64,000 nucleotides of DNA, taken from Paenibacillus polymyxa. GTDB lineage: Bacteria > Bacillota > Bacilli > Paenibacillales > Paenibacillaceae. Both the position numbers and the translations under genes were made by a program. Location of the stretch: NCBI RefSeq assembly GCF_001719045.1, contig NZ_CP015423.1:434001-498000 (forward strand), in the 5' to 3' direction. Shown one piece after another: positions 1 to 8,310 of the stretch; the first letter of the stretch is position 1, and every line of letters begins with the position of its first letter. The notes under the pieces are model-generated. The model was not told where the DNA came from and did no database searches. It saw only the letters and a list, made by a program, of their open reading frames with translations.

Positions 1-653
1 TGCTGTGCGAAAACACCGGGAAGACGGACACTGTGAACACGGAACCCTTGATAGTACCCCCCCCGTGATCCTTCTAACGTTTCTTCCTCTTCCGGGTTAC
101 CCTGTCGTAGCTCTTCACGCTGTTCGGCGATCAGCTCTGCGGTCTTAATGGCTGTGCCCGATGGCGCGTCCAATTTTTGGTCACCGTGATATTCGATGAT
201 TTCCAGATGTGGGAAGTATTTCGCTGCCTGAGCCGCAAACCGCATCATCAAAATGACTCCAATCGAAAAGTTCGGCGCGATCAGACCACCAATTTGCTGC
301 TCACGACACTGCTTGTCCAGTTCATTAATCTGTTCGGGGGTAAACCCTGTCGTTCCGATAACGGGACGTACTCCATACTTGATAGCAAGCGCTGTATGTG
401 CGTACGCAAAACGCGGCCCCGTAAAATCGACCATGACATCCGCTCGACTATCCAGTAAAGCCTGCTCCACGTCCTCCACAATAGCGATACCCGCTTCCGG
501 TAATCCGACGAGAAGGCCGGCATCACTGCCGGCATGTGTTCTGTTCACTGCGGCCACAAGCTGTAGTTCCTCATCCTGAAGAACCAATTTGACAACTTCA
601 CGGCCCATACGCCCTGCTGCTCCTACAACAGCCACTTTTATTGGTTCTGACAT
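1..653 (-). CDS. dapB: 4-hydroxy-tetrahydrodipicolinate reductase, C-terminus cut by window edge
   Basis: NAD(P)H-dependent reductase of the diaminopimelate/lysine pathway, cytoplasmic; its product feeds peptidoglycan and, in spore formers, dipicolinate. About 217 codons are present and the last ~50 residues lie beyond the left edge. Visible motifs: N-terminal nucleotide-binding loop VVGAAGRMG (about residues 8-16), a GTTGF stretch, APNFSIG, and the catalytic-loop signature HGDQKLDAPSGTA. The ATG at 651-653 gives the usual DapB N-terminus. It is last in a ypjD-TPR-dapB minus-strand unit, 31 bases after the TPR gene; B. subtilis also has ypjD directly before dapB. A run of eight C (57-64, eight G in the coding sense) encodes Arg-Gly-Gly and stays in frame. 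Confidence 0.95.
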   Translation of the reverse strand, partial: MSEPIKVAVVGAAGRMGREVVKLVLQDEELQLVAAVNRTHAGSDAGLLVGLPEAGIAIVEDVEQALLDSRADVMVDFTGPRFAYAHTALAIKYGVRPVIGTTGFTPEQINELDKQCREQQIGGLIAPNFSIGVILMMRFAAQAAKYFPHLEIIEYHGDQKLDAPSGTAIKTAELIAEQREELRQGNPEEEETLEGSRGGYYQGFRVHSVRLPGVFAQ

Positions 654-684
654 ATCCCTACAACTCCTTATGCATCCATTTGTG

Positions 685-1203
685 TTAGATCTGTTCATTC
701 ATCTGCTGGCATAACTTCTTCATGAGGTTGGCAAGCTGCACATTGTGAGGAAACAGTGCAGCCGCCTCGCGAGCAGCCTGCACAGCTAGCTTATACTCAT
801 TCAATTCATCATAAATCAATGCGAGCAGCAAAAAAGCATCCCCACATAACGGATCGAGGGCTATTGCTCGTTCCAGTAGCAAAATCGCATCCTGACGCAC
901 CTGTGGCGTAGCTCTGTCGACATCCAGCATTTTTCTGGCCTTCTCCGTATGCTGCCTGGCTTCCTGCGCATGCAGATGGAGAACATATTCATCCTGCTGT
1001 GGAGCGAGACGAACCGCATGCTCTGCATATGCGAGAGCCTGCTCCAAACGACCACTACGAGCATAGGTAACCGAGCACCGGAAATAATGCTCCGCATGAT
1101 CAGGCTGGGCTGAAATTGCTTTTTCAAACCATTCCACGGCCTGCTCAAAATCGTTCTGCAAAATGCACTGATAAGCTTTCTGAACGTATTCCTCCGCCTT
1201 CAT
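685..1203 (-). CDS. tetratricopeptide-repeat protein
   Basis: A soluble protein of 172 residues made of helical TPR-like repeats, for example YQCILQNDFEQAVEWFEKAI followed by a unit containing HAEHYFRCSVTYARSGRLEQ, then a third near the C-terminus (residues ~110-160). TPR proteins are protein-binding scaffolds; no enzymatic motif is seen and the partner is unknown. I chose the ATG at 1201-1203 because GGAGGTG lies 8 bases upstream; an in-frame start 15 codons earlier has no such site. It lies between the MazG-like gene and dapB, 31 bases from dapB, so it is probably co-transcribed with them. No equivalent is known to me at this place in B. subtilis. Confidence 0.8.
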   Translation of the reverse strand: MKAEEYVQKAYQCILQNDFEQAVEWFEKAISAQPDHAEHYFRCSVTYARSGRLEQALAYAEHAVRLAPQQDEYVLHLHAQEARQHTEKARKMLDVDRATPQVRQDAILLLERAIALDPLCGDAFLLLALIYDELNEYKLAVQAAREAAALFPHNVQLANLMKKLCQQMNEQI

Positions 1204-1253
1204 GACACTGCACCTCCGGGTAACCGGTTTGGTACAGCATATGTACAAAACGC

Positions 1254-1583
1254 CTAATCGGTGTCCTTTTTGGTCCAGCGATTCGCGTCACGCGTGTTAA
1301 ATTTTTGCATGACCTTATCATGAGCCTCGGTCAAATTTATACCTAGCGAGTTCGCAAAGCAAACTGTGATGAACAAAATGTCTCCCAGCTCCAGCTCAAT
1401 CGAATTGTCCGCCTCATCCATTTTTTTCGGTTTCTCGCCAAAGGAGTGATTGACTTCCCTCGCGAGTTCCCCGACTTCCTCAGACATCCGAGCCAACATC
1501 GCCAAAGGGCTAAAATACCCTTCCTTAAATTGAGATATATACTGGTCTACCTCACGTTGAATTTCATCTAATGATTTTTCCAT
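1254..1583 (-). CDS. ypjD: MazG-like nucleotide pyrophosphohydrolase (YpjD family)
   Basis: 109 residues, about the size of B. subtilis YpjD. Proteins of this all-alpha NTP-pyrophosphohydrolase family hydrolyse (d)NTPs to NMPs and are thought to clean damaged nucleotides. The metal-binding pattern is visible: SEEVGELAREV (EExxE) near residue 33 and ELELGDILFI (ExxxD) near 66. The ATG at 1581-1583 is preferred over an upstream in-frame one because a GGGGGG tract lies about 12 bases upstream and the protein then matches family length. It is first in the ypjD-TPR-dapB unit and is divergent from the YitT-family gene, with 214 bases between them. Confidence 0.85.
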   Translation of the reverse strand: MEKSLDEIQREVDQYISQFKEGYFSPLAMLARMSEEVGELAREVNHSFGEKPKKMDEADNSIELELGDILFITVCFANSLGINLTEAHDKVMQKFNTRDANRWTKKDTD

Positions 1584-1797
1584 GAAACACGCAATCCCCC
1601 CATGTGCAGGTTTATTCATATGTTATCGTAAAGCACATTTTAAAACAAATTTTTTTTAATTGTGTACTTATGATCCCAACTTACAGTCATCAGTCTTTTA
1701 AAGATAGCGTAAAAAGGTATACTACATATAAGGAGCTGCGATTTAGCAAAATCAGCATGAAGTCGTTCTTCCTTAAACTGCTACTGCGAGGGATCAT

Positions 1798-2667
1798 ATG
1801 AAGATATCCAAGTCCATGGAACAGCTTAAACTGATTTTACCCATTGTGCTCGGGACCGCCATCTATGCATTCGGTCTGCTTTATTTTATAATACCCAGTA
1901 AACTGATGGAAGGTGGTATTACAGGGATCACCCTGCTGCTCAATTATGCTTTTTCGATTTCACCCTCTCTCTCCACATTGCTGCTGAACATTCCTTTATT
2001 TTTAATTGGGTGGAAAATGCTTGGGGGCAAGCAAATTCTATATACAGGGGTAGGTATCGGGTCGCTCACTTTTTTTCTGTGGTTGTATGAAAAAATGATT
2101 CATTTCGGATGGATGGGAACATTTCAAACTGAACACGATTTTATACTTTCTTCATTATATGCGGGGGTTACGCTTGGGGCCGGATTAGGTATTGTGTTCC
2201 GCTTTGGCGGCACCACGGGCGGCTCGGATATAATCGCTCGTATTCTAAACCGGAAGTTTGGCTGGAGTATGGGAAGGATTCTGCTGGTCATTGATATTGT
2301 CATTATCGGTGCTTCACTACTTTACATACCAAAAGAAAAAATTCTATATACATTAGTCGCCGTGTTCATCGCGTCCAAAATTATTGATTTTATACAAGAA
2401 GGGGCCTATTCTGCCAAAGCCTTTATGATTATCAGCGACCACACGATGGACATTGCGGATATTATTATTAGGGACATGGATCGTGGAGTTACTATTATTC
2501 CGGCTGTAGGTGCATTTTCCAAGCAGGCCAAGCATGTTGCCTATTGTGTCGTGCCTCGTCAGGAAATACGACGTTTGCACCAAATTGTTAAATCGGTTGA
2601 TCCACGGGCGTTTATTATCATACAGGATGTGCATGATGTACATGGAGAGGGGTTCAAAGAGGAATAG
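1798..2667 (+). CDS. YitT-family membrane protein (DUF161/DUF2179)
   Basis: 289 residues with five or six hydrophobic segments in the first ~175 residues, then a soluble C-terminal domain (about 205-289) with IIRDMDRGVTIIPAVGAFS and YCVVPRQEIRRL, the DUF2179 signature seen in YitT, YpjC and similar proteins. GGTTGGSDI in the middle is also typical. The family is abundant in Firmicutes and its function is not settled. GAGGGA sits four bases before the ATG. It is on the opposite strand from its neighbours; B. subtilis has the related ypjC here. A short GC hairpin (2667-2682) follows the stop without a T-run. Confidence 0.85.
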   Translation: MKISKSMEQLKLILPIVLGTAIYAFGLLYFIIPSKLMEGGITGITLLLNYAFSISPSLSTLLLNIPLFLIGWKMLGGKQILYTGVGIGSLTFFLWLYEKMIHFGWMGTFQTEHDFILSSLYAGVTLGAGLGIVFRFGGTTGGSDIIARILNRKFGWSMGRILLVIDIVIIGASLLYIPKEKILYTLVAVFIASKIIDFIQEGAYSAKAFMIISDHTMDIADIIIRDMDRGVTIIPAVGAFSKQAKHVAYCVVPRQEIRRLHQIVKSVDPRAFIIIQDVHDVHGEGFKEE

Positions 2668-2744
2668 CCCGGAAATCCGGGCGATGGGCTAACCTATATG
2701 GATGGCTCAGCAGCCAACGACACGAATATTCGAATTTTGCATCG

Positions 2745-3590
2745 TTATCCAGAGAAACCAGCTCGATATTTACGATAACCTGCATAGGCCAGCGCCAGCA
2801 GAACAATCATGCCGATTGCCAATTCTGCCCGGCGCTCACTTTCACGCGGGATAAATGGCGCCAGGGCAGTGGCGTCTTTTTCACGTCCAAACAAGGCATT
2901 AAACGTCGGATTTCCCTGATCCAACGCCCCTCTAATCGCTGAGGCATCTGCATTTTGCTGATCCCCCAATCCTTTGACGTAGGAAATCCATGAATCAGCC
3001 CGGACAACTTCACTTGTTCTGCCATGAATCAATGCTGCTGTACGGATCGTCTCATAGTGGTCCTCCAGCACCGCGGCTCCAGCTTTGAAACCCTTCATGT
3101 TGCCTTTAGCAAACTGGCTGTTCAAGCCACTAACATCTTCTTTTAAAATCTTATAATACTGCTGCCATAAGGGCTGACGCGGATGTGCAAGCGCATCTGT
3201 CGCAAGTCGTAAATTGGCCGCAGCCTTCACCCATTCATCCGGTGATGCTTGGACGGACTGTGTAGCTTGCTGCACCTCAAGGATGCTGCCGGACAAAGCA
3301 TGAATGGCCTCTACAGATAACGCTGCCTGCACCTGTCCAGTGCCAAACCATCGACTCACTTCGGCTACATCCGCGCGCGCTTTTTCAATGTTCCCGTCCA
3401 TCACATCTCGGTACAGTATCGCAGCTGCATGATCCAGTTCCTCAATCTCTTTTGTATTTCCTACGGGTTTTGACTGATCACGCGCTTCTACCACACCTGG
3501 AGGGACGCAGACGGACAGCAGCAGGACCATAGATAAAACAACACTCGAAACAATACGTATCATAATTGGAAACGCCTGACCCCTAATCAT
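2745..3590 (-). CDS. ypjB: sporulation protein YpjB
   Basis: 281 residues: an N-terminal signal sequence (about 8-35, hydrophobic run ending near VVEARD), a mostly helical extracytoplasmic domain, and one C-terminal membrane segment (about 254-271, LAIGMIVLLALAYAGYRKYR) with a short basic tail. This matches the YpjB sporulation family in layout and in place (next to ypjA). The molecular role is unknown. GGAGGG lies 7-8 bases before the ATG at 3588-3590. It is downstream of ypjA with a decayed acetyltransferase gene between them. Confidence 0.8.
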   Translation of the reverse strand: MIRGQAFPIMIRIVSSVVLSMVLLLSVCVPPGVVEARDQSKPVGNTKEIEELDHAAAILYRDVMDGNIEKARADVAEVSRWFGTGQVQAALSVEAIHALSGSILEVQQATQSVQASPDEWVKAAANLRLATDALAHPRQPLWQQYYKILKEDVSGLNSQFAKGNMKGFKAGAAVLEDHYETIRTAALIHGRTSEVVRADSWISYVKGLGDQQNADASAIRGALDQGNPTFNALFGREKDATALAPFIPRESERRAELAIGMIVLLALAYAGYRKYRAGFSG

Positions 3591-3608
3591 GGGACATCCC
3601 TCCTCACC

Positions 3609-4154
3609 TTACTGTATGGCAAGGTTACCGAGACTAGAACTTGCTTTAAGACAAATGGTATCCCCCTCAAAATCTGCAACCACAATCGTGTCATATTGAG
3701 GTATATACATAAAATTATCTTTAAAAAAAGAGATGCATAGAATAAGACCAGCCATTCACTATTTTCCGCAGCAAAAAGTGAATACGGATTTAATCTAGCA
3801 CTTTTATTTTTCAGTAACTTTAAATCCGACTGCTCTTCCAGATTCAATTTCTCAACTTTAATGTCCAAGTGGTTTATGATTACTTTCCGGTTCAATTGAT
3901 ATTCTTGTGCTGAAACAAACCCGAATTTAGTGTAAAAATTCTTCACACTATCATTGCGAACAAATACATAGCATCACAGTTGCCCTGCCGTACGTAAGGG
4001 ATATATTTATCATTCCAAAAGCCCAATTGATACCAAGCTTCAAAATCAAAACCAAAACTTTGTTTGGCTAAATGATTAAAGTTCTTTCTTATTTTATGAT
4101 AATCACGGTTCCTTTTTTAAATATATATTCTTTTTGGTTTATAACAATGTTCAT
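3609..4154 (-). pseudogene. GNAT acetyltransferase remnant with internal deletion and frameshifts
   Basis: Pieces of one protein lie in different frames. From the ATG at 4152-4154 it begins MNIVINQKEYIFKKG and hits a stop. A second frame resumes with FNHLAKQSFGFDFEAWYQLG and NDKYIPY, the usual start of a GNAT family of about 280 residues. It then jumps to CDAMYVFVRNDSVKNFYTKF, the end of the acetyl-CoA domain, so the central ~100 residues are missing. It continues NRKVIINHLDIKVEKLNLEE up to FYASLFL, shifts frame again and ends YIPQYDTIVVADFEGDT...LAIQ before a TAA at 3609-3611. An intact-looking frame of 119 residues (3587-3946) is only part of this. It sits two bases after ypjA in the same direction. 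Confidence 0.8.
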
Positions 4155-4156
4155 CT

Positions 4157-4801
4157 CTATTTCTCCACTTCCACTCCCACTCGATTGCGCGCAAACATGG
4201 CAAGCCATGCCGCTATAATACTGACAAGGGTCAGCATATAGGTAAAAGCACGCACTTGTGGTACATCATCCGTTAGCGTCTTTGGAAGATACGGATATAT
4301 ACCAAATGTATAATCCATCGTATCATTTAACAATGTCCAGAGTGCGGCTAGGCATAAAGCAGTCCATTTGCAGGTGAAAAAACGCACGAACAGCAGTGCT
4401 TCGACCGCCATTGCCGTGTGAGATGCCACCAGCATCCAATCCTGCCATATCATATGTCCCCCCTGCGCAACTCCCCAAAAAATAATAGCTGAAGCCCAGA
4501 TGCCATATTTTACACTCGTGACAACAGCCAATGCCTCGATGATCTGGCGAATGACCTTCAAGCTATTGAGACGCGGAGAATAGAGCAAAAATGCTATAGA
4601 GATCGTAAAAAACAGACTCGCCGTCGGACTATCAGGCACAAATACAATCTGCCACATTGGGTGATAATTTAGTGTATATTCCAACTGCCCCCCATACCAT
4701 ATGTACCCATACACCGTTCCAACCAGATTACACCAGAACAGCAGCCACAAAAAAGGCCGGCTCGTCAAGAACGACCGGCTCCACAAATAAGATAACGACA
4801 C
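4157..4801 (-). CDS. ypjA: DUF1405 membrane protein YpjA
   Basis: About 214 residues with six predicted membrane segments; the first (FLWLLFWCNLVGTVYGYIWY) and the conserved DWMLVASHTAMAVEALLF and LWTLLNDTMDYTFGIYPYLP match the DUF1405/YpjA family, whose function is unknown. Start: the ATG at 4808-4810 directly abuts GGAGG and could not use it, whereas GTG at 4799-4801 is nine bases away and gives an N-terminus of family length. In B. subtilis ypjA follows qcrABC; those genes are not in this window. It is followed by the GNAT remnant and then ypjB. Confidence 0.8.
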   Translation of the reverse strand: MSLSYLWSRSFLTSRPFLWLLFWCNLVGTVYGYIWYGGQLEYTLNYHPMWQIVFVPDSPTASLFFTISIAFLLYSPRLNSLKVIRQIIEALAVVTSVKYGIWASAIIFWGVAQGGHMIWQDWMLVASHTAMAVEALLFVRFFTCKWTALCLAALWTLLNDTMDYTFGIYPYLPKTLTDDVPQVRAFTYMLTLVSIIAAWLAMFARNRVGVEVEK

Positions 4802-4880
4802 GTCCTTCATCCTCCGTTCATACGACAGTTGCCTTGTACAGGTCCCATCCTACAAAGACTATATCATATCCAAGCGTATC

Positions 4881-4912
4881 AAAAAAACCTGACCGCCGCT
4901 ACAGTCAGGTTT
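4881..4912 (-). terminator. rho-independent terminator after the IDEAL-domain gene
   Basis: Minus-strand stem AAACCTGAC / GTCAGGTTT with a 10-base loop, followed by a run of T (4881-4887). It lies 60 bases past the stop of the IDEAL gene and separates that unit from ypjA. Confidence 0.8.
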
Positions 4913-4974
4913 GATGATTATAATCTTGAACTAAAGATTCGTCTGAAATCCAACTCAGGATTCCTAAGATTGTT

Positions 4975-5154
4975 CTAACTCATTGCTTTCAGCTCATCCG
5001 TAAGATGACGAAAAGCTACTTCATCTCCGGAGGCTAGCGCCTCATCAATATCCTTGTAGAGTTTTTCACTCCGGTGTTTACGTAATGCCTCGTCCAAAAC
5101 CATTTCAGCAGACAGGCCCAACATTACTTCATAAGTAACCTTCATTTTATCCAT
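4975..5154 (-). CDS. small IDEAL-domain protein
   Basis: 59 residues. The C-terminal half, LYKDIDEALASGDEVAFRHL, contains the IDEAL sequence that names this Firmicute domain, also found at the end of YpiB and ComK-related proteins. It is a small helical module, probably for protein contacts; no catalytic motif is seen. The ATG at 5152-5154 has GGAGGTG seven bases upstream; a longer in-frame reading would overlap the preceding gene and has no binding site. It follows the gamma-carbonic-anhydrase gene by 22 bases and a terminator comes after it. Confidence 0.8.
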   Translation of the reverse strand: MDKMKVTYEVMLGLSAEMVLDEALRKHRSEKLYKDIDEALASGDEVAFRHLTDELKAMS

Positions 5155-5176
5155 AGGATGCACCTCCAACATGAGT

Positions 5177-5686
5177 TTAAGAGATCCTATATTCTTTTCC
5201 TTTCGCCACATAGCTGAGTGCCGTTCGTGACATCCGCTGCAAATCTGCATCTGTCAATTCGCGCACCACTTTGGCAGGTGTACCGAGAGAAAGAGTATAG
5301 GGTGGTATTTTGGTATTTTCCGTAACGACCGACCCTGCTCCTATTAAAGCATATTCACCAAGCTCCGCTCCGTTGAGTACAATGGCCCCCATACCGATTA
5401 AAGTGCCTTTGCCTACCGTACAACCGTGGATTATTGCAGCATGACCTACCGAAATATCATCCGCCAGCAACAGGGGCTGATCCGTGTTCACATGTCCCAC
5501 GACACCGTCCTGAATATTGCAGCGTTCACCGATGATGATAGGCGCCATATCTCCGCGCAGTACGGCATTAAACCATACAGAGGAATCTTGACCGATCGTT
5601 ACTTTTCCGACAATTTTTGCTCCTTCTGCCATATAGACAGATGAATGGAGCTGTGGCATGTTTCCGTTATAGTGAATCAGCAACAA
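5177..5686 (-). CDS. gamma-carbonic anhydrase family protein (hexapeptide repeat)
   Basis: About 169 residues forming a left-handed beta-helix of hexapeptide repeats (IVGKVTIGQDSSVWFNAVLR and onwards). The metal-binding set is visible: RGD(M), a His in VVGHVN, and two in VGHAAIIHGC, as in YtoA, PaaY and the archaeal gamma-class enzyme. Family members are trimeric, Zn/Fe-dependent; true carbonic anhydrase activity is proven for few. A GTG at 5690-5692 overlaps its own GAGAGG site, so TTG at 5684-5686, six bases from it, is the better start. The IDEAL gene follows in the same direction. Confidence 0.85.
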   Translation of the reverse strand: MLLIHYNGNMPQLHSSVYMAEGAKIVGKVTIGQDSSVWFNAVLRGDMAPIIIGERCNIQDGVVGHVNTDQPLLLADDISVGHAAIIHGCTVGKGTLIGMGAIVLNGAELGEYALIGAGSVVTENTKIPPYTLSLGTPAKVVRELTDADLQRMSRTALSYVAKGKEYRIS

Positions 5687-5735
5687 CTTCACCCTCTCAT
5701 TTTGGGTGAAATTCTATCAACATGTGTGCTGCTTG

Positions 5736-6845
5736 TCAATGGAGCCGTATACCCGAGTCGTTCCGACCAATGCGGCACTCTCCCGCCAACTTCAGCCCCC
5801 AGGCCGTCATCTGTACAGATGGTCCCGTCGAATGTTCACCCTGACGAAGCATACCCAAGTGAAGCATCATTCGTATAATCCTCTGATCAAAGACCGAACG
5901 GGGCGTATCATAGTAAAACGGTCGAATCAGTGGGCCAATATGTACAAAAAGCGACTCTGAGGACGTCCAGGGCCTGGCACATTCTCCAATCCAGTAGACT
6001 AGAGACAGCAAATTAGGAACGGCTCCTTTATACAATCTTAACCAAAACCTGAATAGCTGTATCATTTCTTCCTCAATTGTATGCTCCTGATGCGCTTCTC
6101 CCTTTGCCGTCAGCACAACTTGGTCCCCTTTCTCCTCAATGTACTTGGAGTGACGGGCATAATCATATAGTAGTGCCATTCGGTCTGGATAAAACTTAAA
6201 AGAGGAGCCATACCCGAAACGCCATCCTCCCTTACCCAAAAGCGGCTCCGCAATGTGCAAATGTTCCATCAGCTGCTGCTGATTGCGACGATACCAAGCT
6301 CCCTCGGGATTTAGCGGAACCTCATGCTGCCCCATGTATTGAAGGAAAAGCCGTAAATCCTCTGCCAGCAGATGCCCTTCATCCCGGTACGACGACGGTT
6401 CGCTTACCCGGGTCATTCCGTTTTGGAAGTCATATACCATAACACGTCGAAAGCGCTCCTTCATATCCAACGGAATTTGGAACAAATACCTCGTATTGTG
6501 CGTCGAACCGTTGAACAACCAGCCACTAGAACGCAGACGGGTCACAATATCCCTTGGCCGCTCACCAGGATTCTCGTCCTCCTCAACAGACTGTTTGGCT
6601 ATTGCAATCAATTCCTCCATGCTGAAATACGGTCGGTCATCGAACAGCAACGCGTTCAAAAACCTTACCTCTGACAACCTCAGCTCCTTGACCTGCGTCT
6701 CAAAAAAACTACTGCTGCCGAGCTTCGTCAAAATCCCCTGGATCAACTCATGTTTGGAATTAGGTTTACAGTCACAATCGTAATACACCGCGATTCTGTT
6801 CAAATGCACAATATCCGCAAATGTCAGCATATCCGCCAGATTCAT
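5736..6845 (-). CDS. conserved protein with helicase-associated winged-helix-like domain, function unknown
   Basis: 369 residues, soluble, no signal or membrane segment. The N-terminal part (MLTFADIVHLNRIAVYYDC and SKHELIQGIL) resembles the DNA-binding N-terminal domain of XPB/Ssl2-like helicase-associated proteins: find-the-site helices followed by beta strands. The C-terminal region has SVFDQRIIRMMLHLGMLRQG, which looks like a winged helix, and VQMTAWGLKLA. No ATPase motif exists, so it is not a helicase. I recognise it as a type common in Paenibacillus but not a named family; a role in nucleic-acid binding is inference. It is monocistronic, flanked by a terminator on its upstream side. Confidence 0.6.
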   Translation of the reverse strand: MNLADMLTFADIVHLNRIAVYYDCDCKPNSKHELIQGILTKLGSSSFFETQVKELRLSEVRFLNALLFDDRPYFSMEELIAIAKQSVEEDENPGERPRDIVTRLRSSGWLFNGSTHNTRYLFQIPLDMKERFRRVMVYDFQNGMTRVSEPSSYRDEGHLLAEDLRLFLQYMGQHEVPLNPEGAWYRRNQQQLMEHLHIAEPLLGKGGWRFGYGSSFKFYPDRMALLYDYARHSKYIEEKGDQVVLTAKGEAHQEHTIEEEMIQLFRFWLRLYKGAVPNLLSLVYWIGECARPWTSSESLFVHIGPLIRPFYYDTPRSVFDQRIIRMMLHLGMLRQGEHSTGPSVQMTAWGLKLAGECRIGRNDSGIRLH

Positions 6846-6960
6846 TGTTCCATCGCCTCGTCACTGGACTGTCATCCGGAATTGATTCTTACCTGTTGTA
6901 CCCACAGCTTTGACGGATTGTTCAGACTCTAAACCTCTTTTTTTGCAAAGGTATAATTAA

Positions 6961-7009
6961 AAAACAAAAAGACCACGACTCCTACGATAAGTAGAAGCCT
7001 TGGTCTTTT
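6961..7009 (-). terminator. rho-independent terminator after the histidine phosphatase
   Basis: Long minus-strand hairpin: outer arms AAAGACCA / TGGTCTTT with inner pairing CTAC / GTAG, then TTGTTTTTT. It begins two bases after the phosphatase stop. Confidence 0.85.
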
Positions 7010-7010
7010 A

Positions 7011-7613
7011 CTAACTTTTTGAGTTACAGTCACTTTTCTCTTGCAAATGCTTCGTGCAATTATACAAAAGTGGTGCCCAATCCATATCCTCACGCTGGAG
7101 TACACTAAGTGACAAATTGCCGATTCGTTCCGTGAATTTTTCCTGATACAGAGCCTTATACAAATTAGCCAAAAAACCGCCGTGGGAAACGACCAGCAGA
7201 TTCTTGTCCCGATTTTCCGTCCAAATGGCTTCCATAAAAGCTAGCCCGCGAAGCTGAAGATCCGCATCGCTTTCCTGCCCTAGATCCAGCAGATGCCAGT
7301 CGACTCCCCACTTCTCTTCACGCTCGGCCTGGGTCATGCCCTCGACCTGACCATAAGCACGTTCTCTTAGCCGATCATCAGGCTCTAACAACGGGAGATG
7401 CAGAGCAGAAGCAATAATCTCCCCAGTCTCTTTCGCTCTGGAGAGACTACTTGTAATAAGCCCGTCCCAATGATAAGGTTCTTCCTTTAATCGTTCTGCC
7501 AGCAAGCGTGCCTGCCGACGCCCTTCCTCATTCAAGGGAATATCACTGTGACCCTGGATTTTCCCTACCGCATTCCAATCCGTCAATCCATGTCTGATCA
7601 AGCCAATAAGCAT
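7011..7613 (-). CDS. histidine phosphatase (phosphoglycerate-mutase-like)
   Basis: 200 residues. The RHG signature (IGLIRHGLTDWN, residues 3-14) carries the catalytic His; ITSSLSRAKETGEII supplies the phosphate-pocket Arg, RERAYGQVEGM the acid, and VVSHGGFL (about 142-149) the second His. This is the cofactor-independent-of-2,3-BPG phosphatase branch like B. subtilis PhoE/YhfR rather than glycolytic GpmA, judged from length. The substrate cannot be told from sequence. GGAGGAAACGACACG precedes the ATG. A terminator follows directly; the anti-sigma gene is 70 bases upstream. Confidence 0.85.
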   Translation of the reverse strand: MLIGLIRHGLTDWNAVGKIQGHSDIPLNEEGRRQARLLAERLKEEPYHWDGLITSSLSRAKETGEIIASALHLPLLEPDDRLRERAYGQVEGMTQAEREEKWGVDWHLLDLGQESDADLQLRGLAFMEAIWTENRDKNLLVVSHGGFLANLYKALYQEKFTERIGNLSLSVLQREDMDWAPLLYNCTKHLQEKSDCNSKS

Positions 7614-7683
7614 CGTGTCGTTTCCTCCGCTGTTTTGTTATTCAGGCATTGTTATGAATTCATATTGGAGCCCAGCTGTCCTG

Positions 7684-8310
7684 CTAATTTCTGACCCTTC
7701 TCGCCCGATGGATCCAGCCCAGAGAAAATAAAGCAAGCGCAAGTGCCAATACAGACAACAACATCCAGTATTGCGGATAAGTAGGAACAATGCTAGCAAC
7801 CAGCGGGTCCATAATGCCACTATTCACATCTTTAATGTGGTATTGATATTGTGGAGATGTACTTGTAGTTTTCAACAGGCCTGTCGGTAAAATACCTGTG
7901 TCCATGACAGGAGCTGCTTGAGGGGGATTTTCCTGAGAGGAGCTTCCGTTCCAGTTCAAAAACAAGAAGCTACATAAAAATACGGCCAAGAAGCCGGCGA
8001 TCCATACAGACATATACTTACGGGCTGCTGGGTTCACACGCGCACGTCGATGCTCGCCCGGAACAAGCCACGGTGATTCTTCATAAATTCGATCCATGAC
8101 TCTGCGATTCATTGCCTCTAGCTTTTCATCTGTTATTTCAAAGGAAATATCACGAATATCGGACCGATTTTCTTTTGACAAATTCCACTCTTTTTCTTCC
8201 GAACCATGCTCCCACCCAGCAGACGAGCTTTTGGCCCGTCTGCGCTCCGAGTCTTGTTTCGATACATTTTTGCCTGTAGCGAACAAATCCTCAGTGTCCC
8301 TGGATTTCAT
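7684..8310 (-). CDS. membrane anti-sigma factor (inferred)
   Basis: 208 residues: a charged cytoplasmic N-terminal part (1-100) with helical stretch ITDEKLEAMNRRVMDRIYEE, a membrane segment (about 102-118, VWIAGFLAVFLCSFLFL), an outer region, and a second membrane segment (about 183-200) with a basic tail. It has no zinc-binding HxxxCxxC motif. The call rests on context: its start overlaps the ECF sigma gene stop by four bases (ATGA), the usual sign of translational coupling between a sigma factor and its antagonist. The sequence itself is not one I recognise. Confidence 0.65.
   Translation of the reverse strand: MKSRDTEDLFATGKNVSKQDSERRRAKSSSAGWEHGSEEKEWNLSKENRSDIRDISFEITDEKLEAMNRRVMDRIYEESPWLVPGEHRRARVNPAARKYMSVWIAGFLAVFLCSFLFLNWNGSSSQENPPQAAPVMDTGILPTGLLKTTSTSPQYQYHIKDVNSGIMDPLVASIVPTYPQYWMLLSVLALALALFSLGWIHRARRVRN

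Noticed and set aside
1-70. Apparent frameshift at the eight-C run in dapB
   Set aside because: Counting the bases, the frame continues as Gly-Ser-Arg-Gly-Gly-Tyr-Tyr, the expected DapB sequence; the gene is intact up to the window edge.
1604-1801. 65-codon plus-strand frame before the YitT-family gene
   Set aside because: Starts inside the 5' end of the divergent MazG gene region, has no binding site, and overlaps the YitT start.
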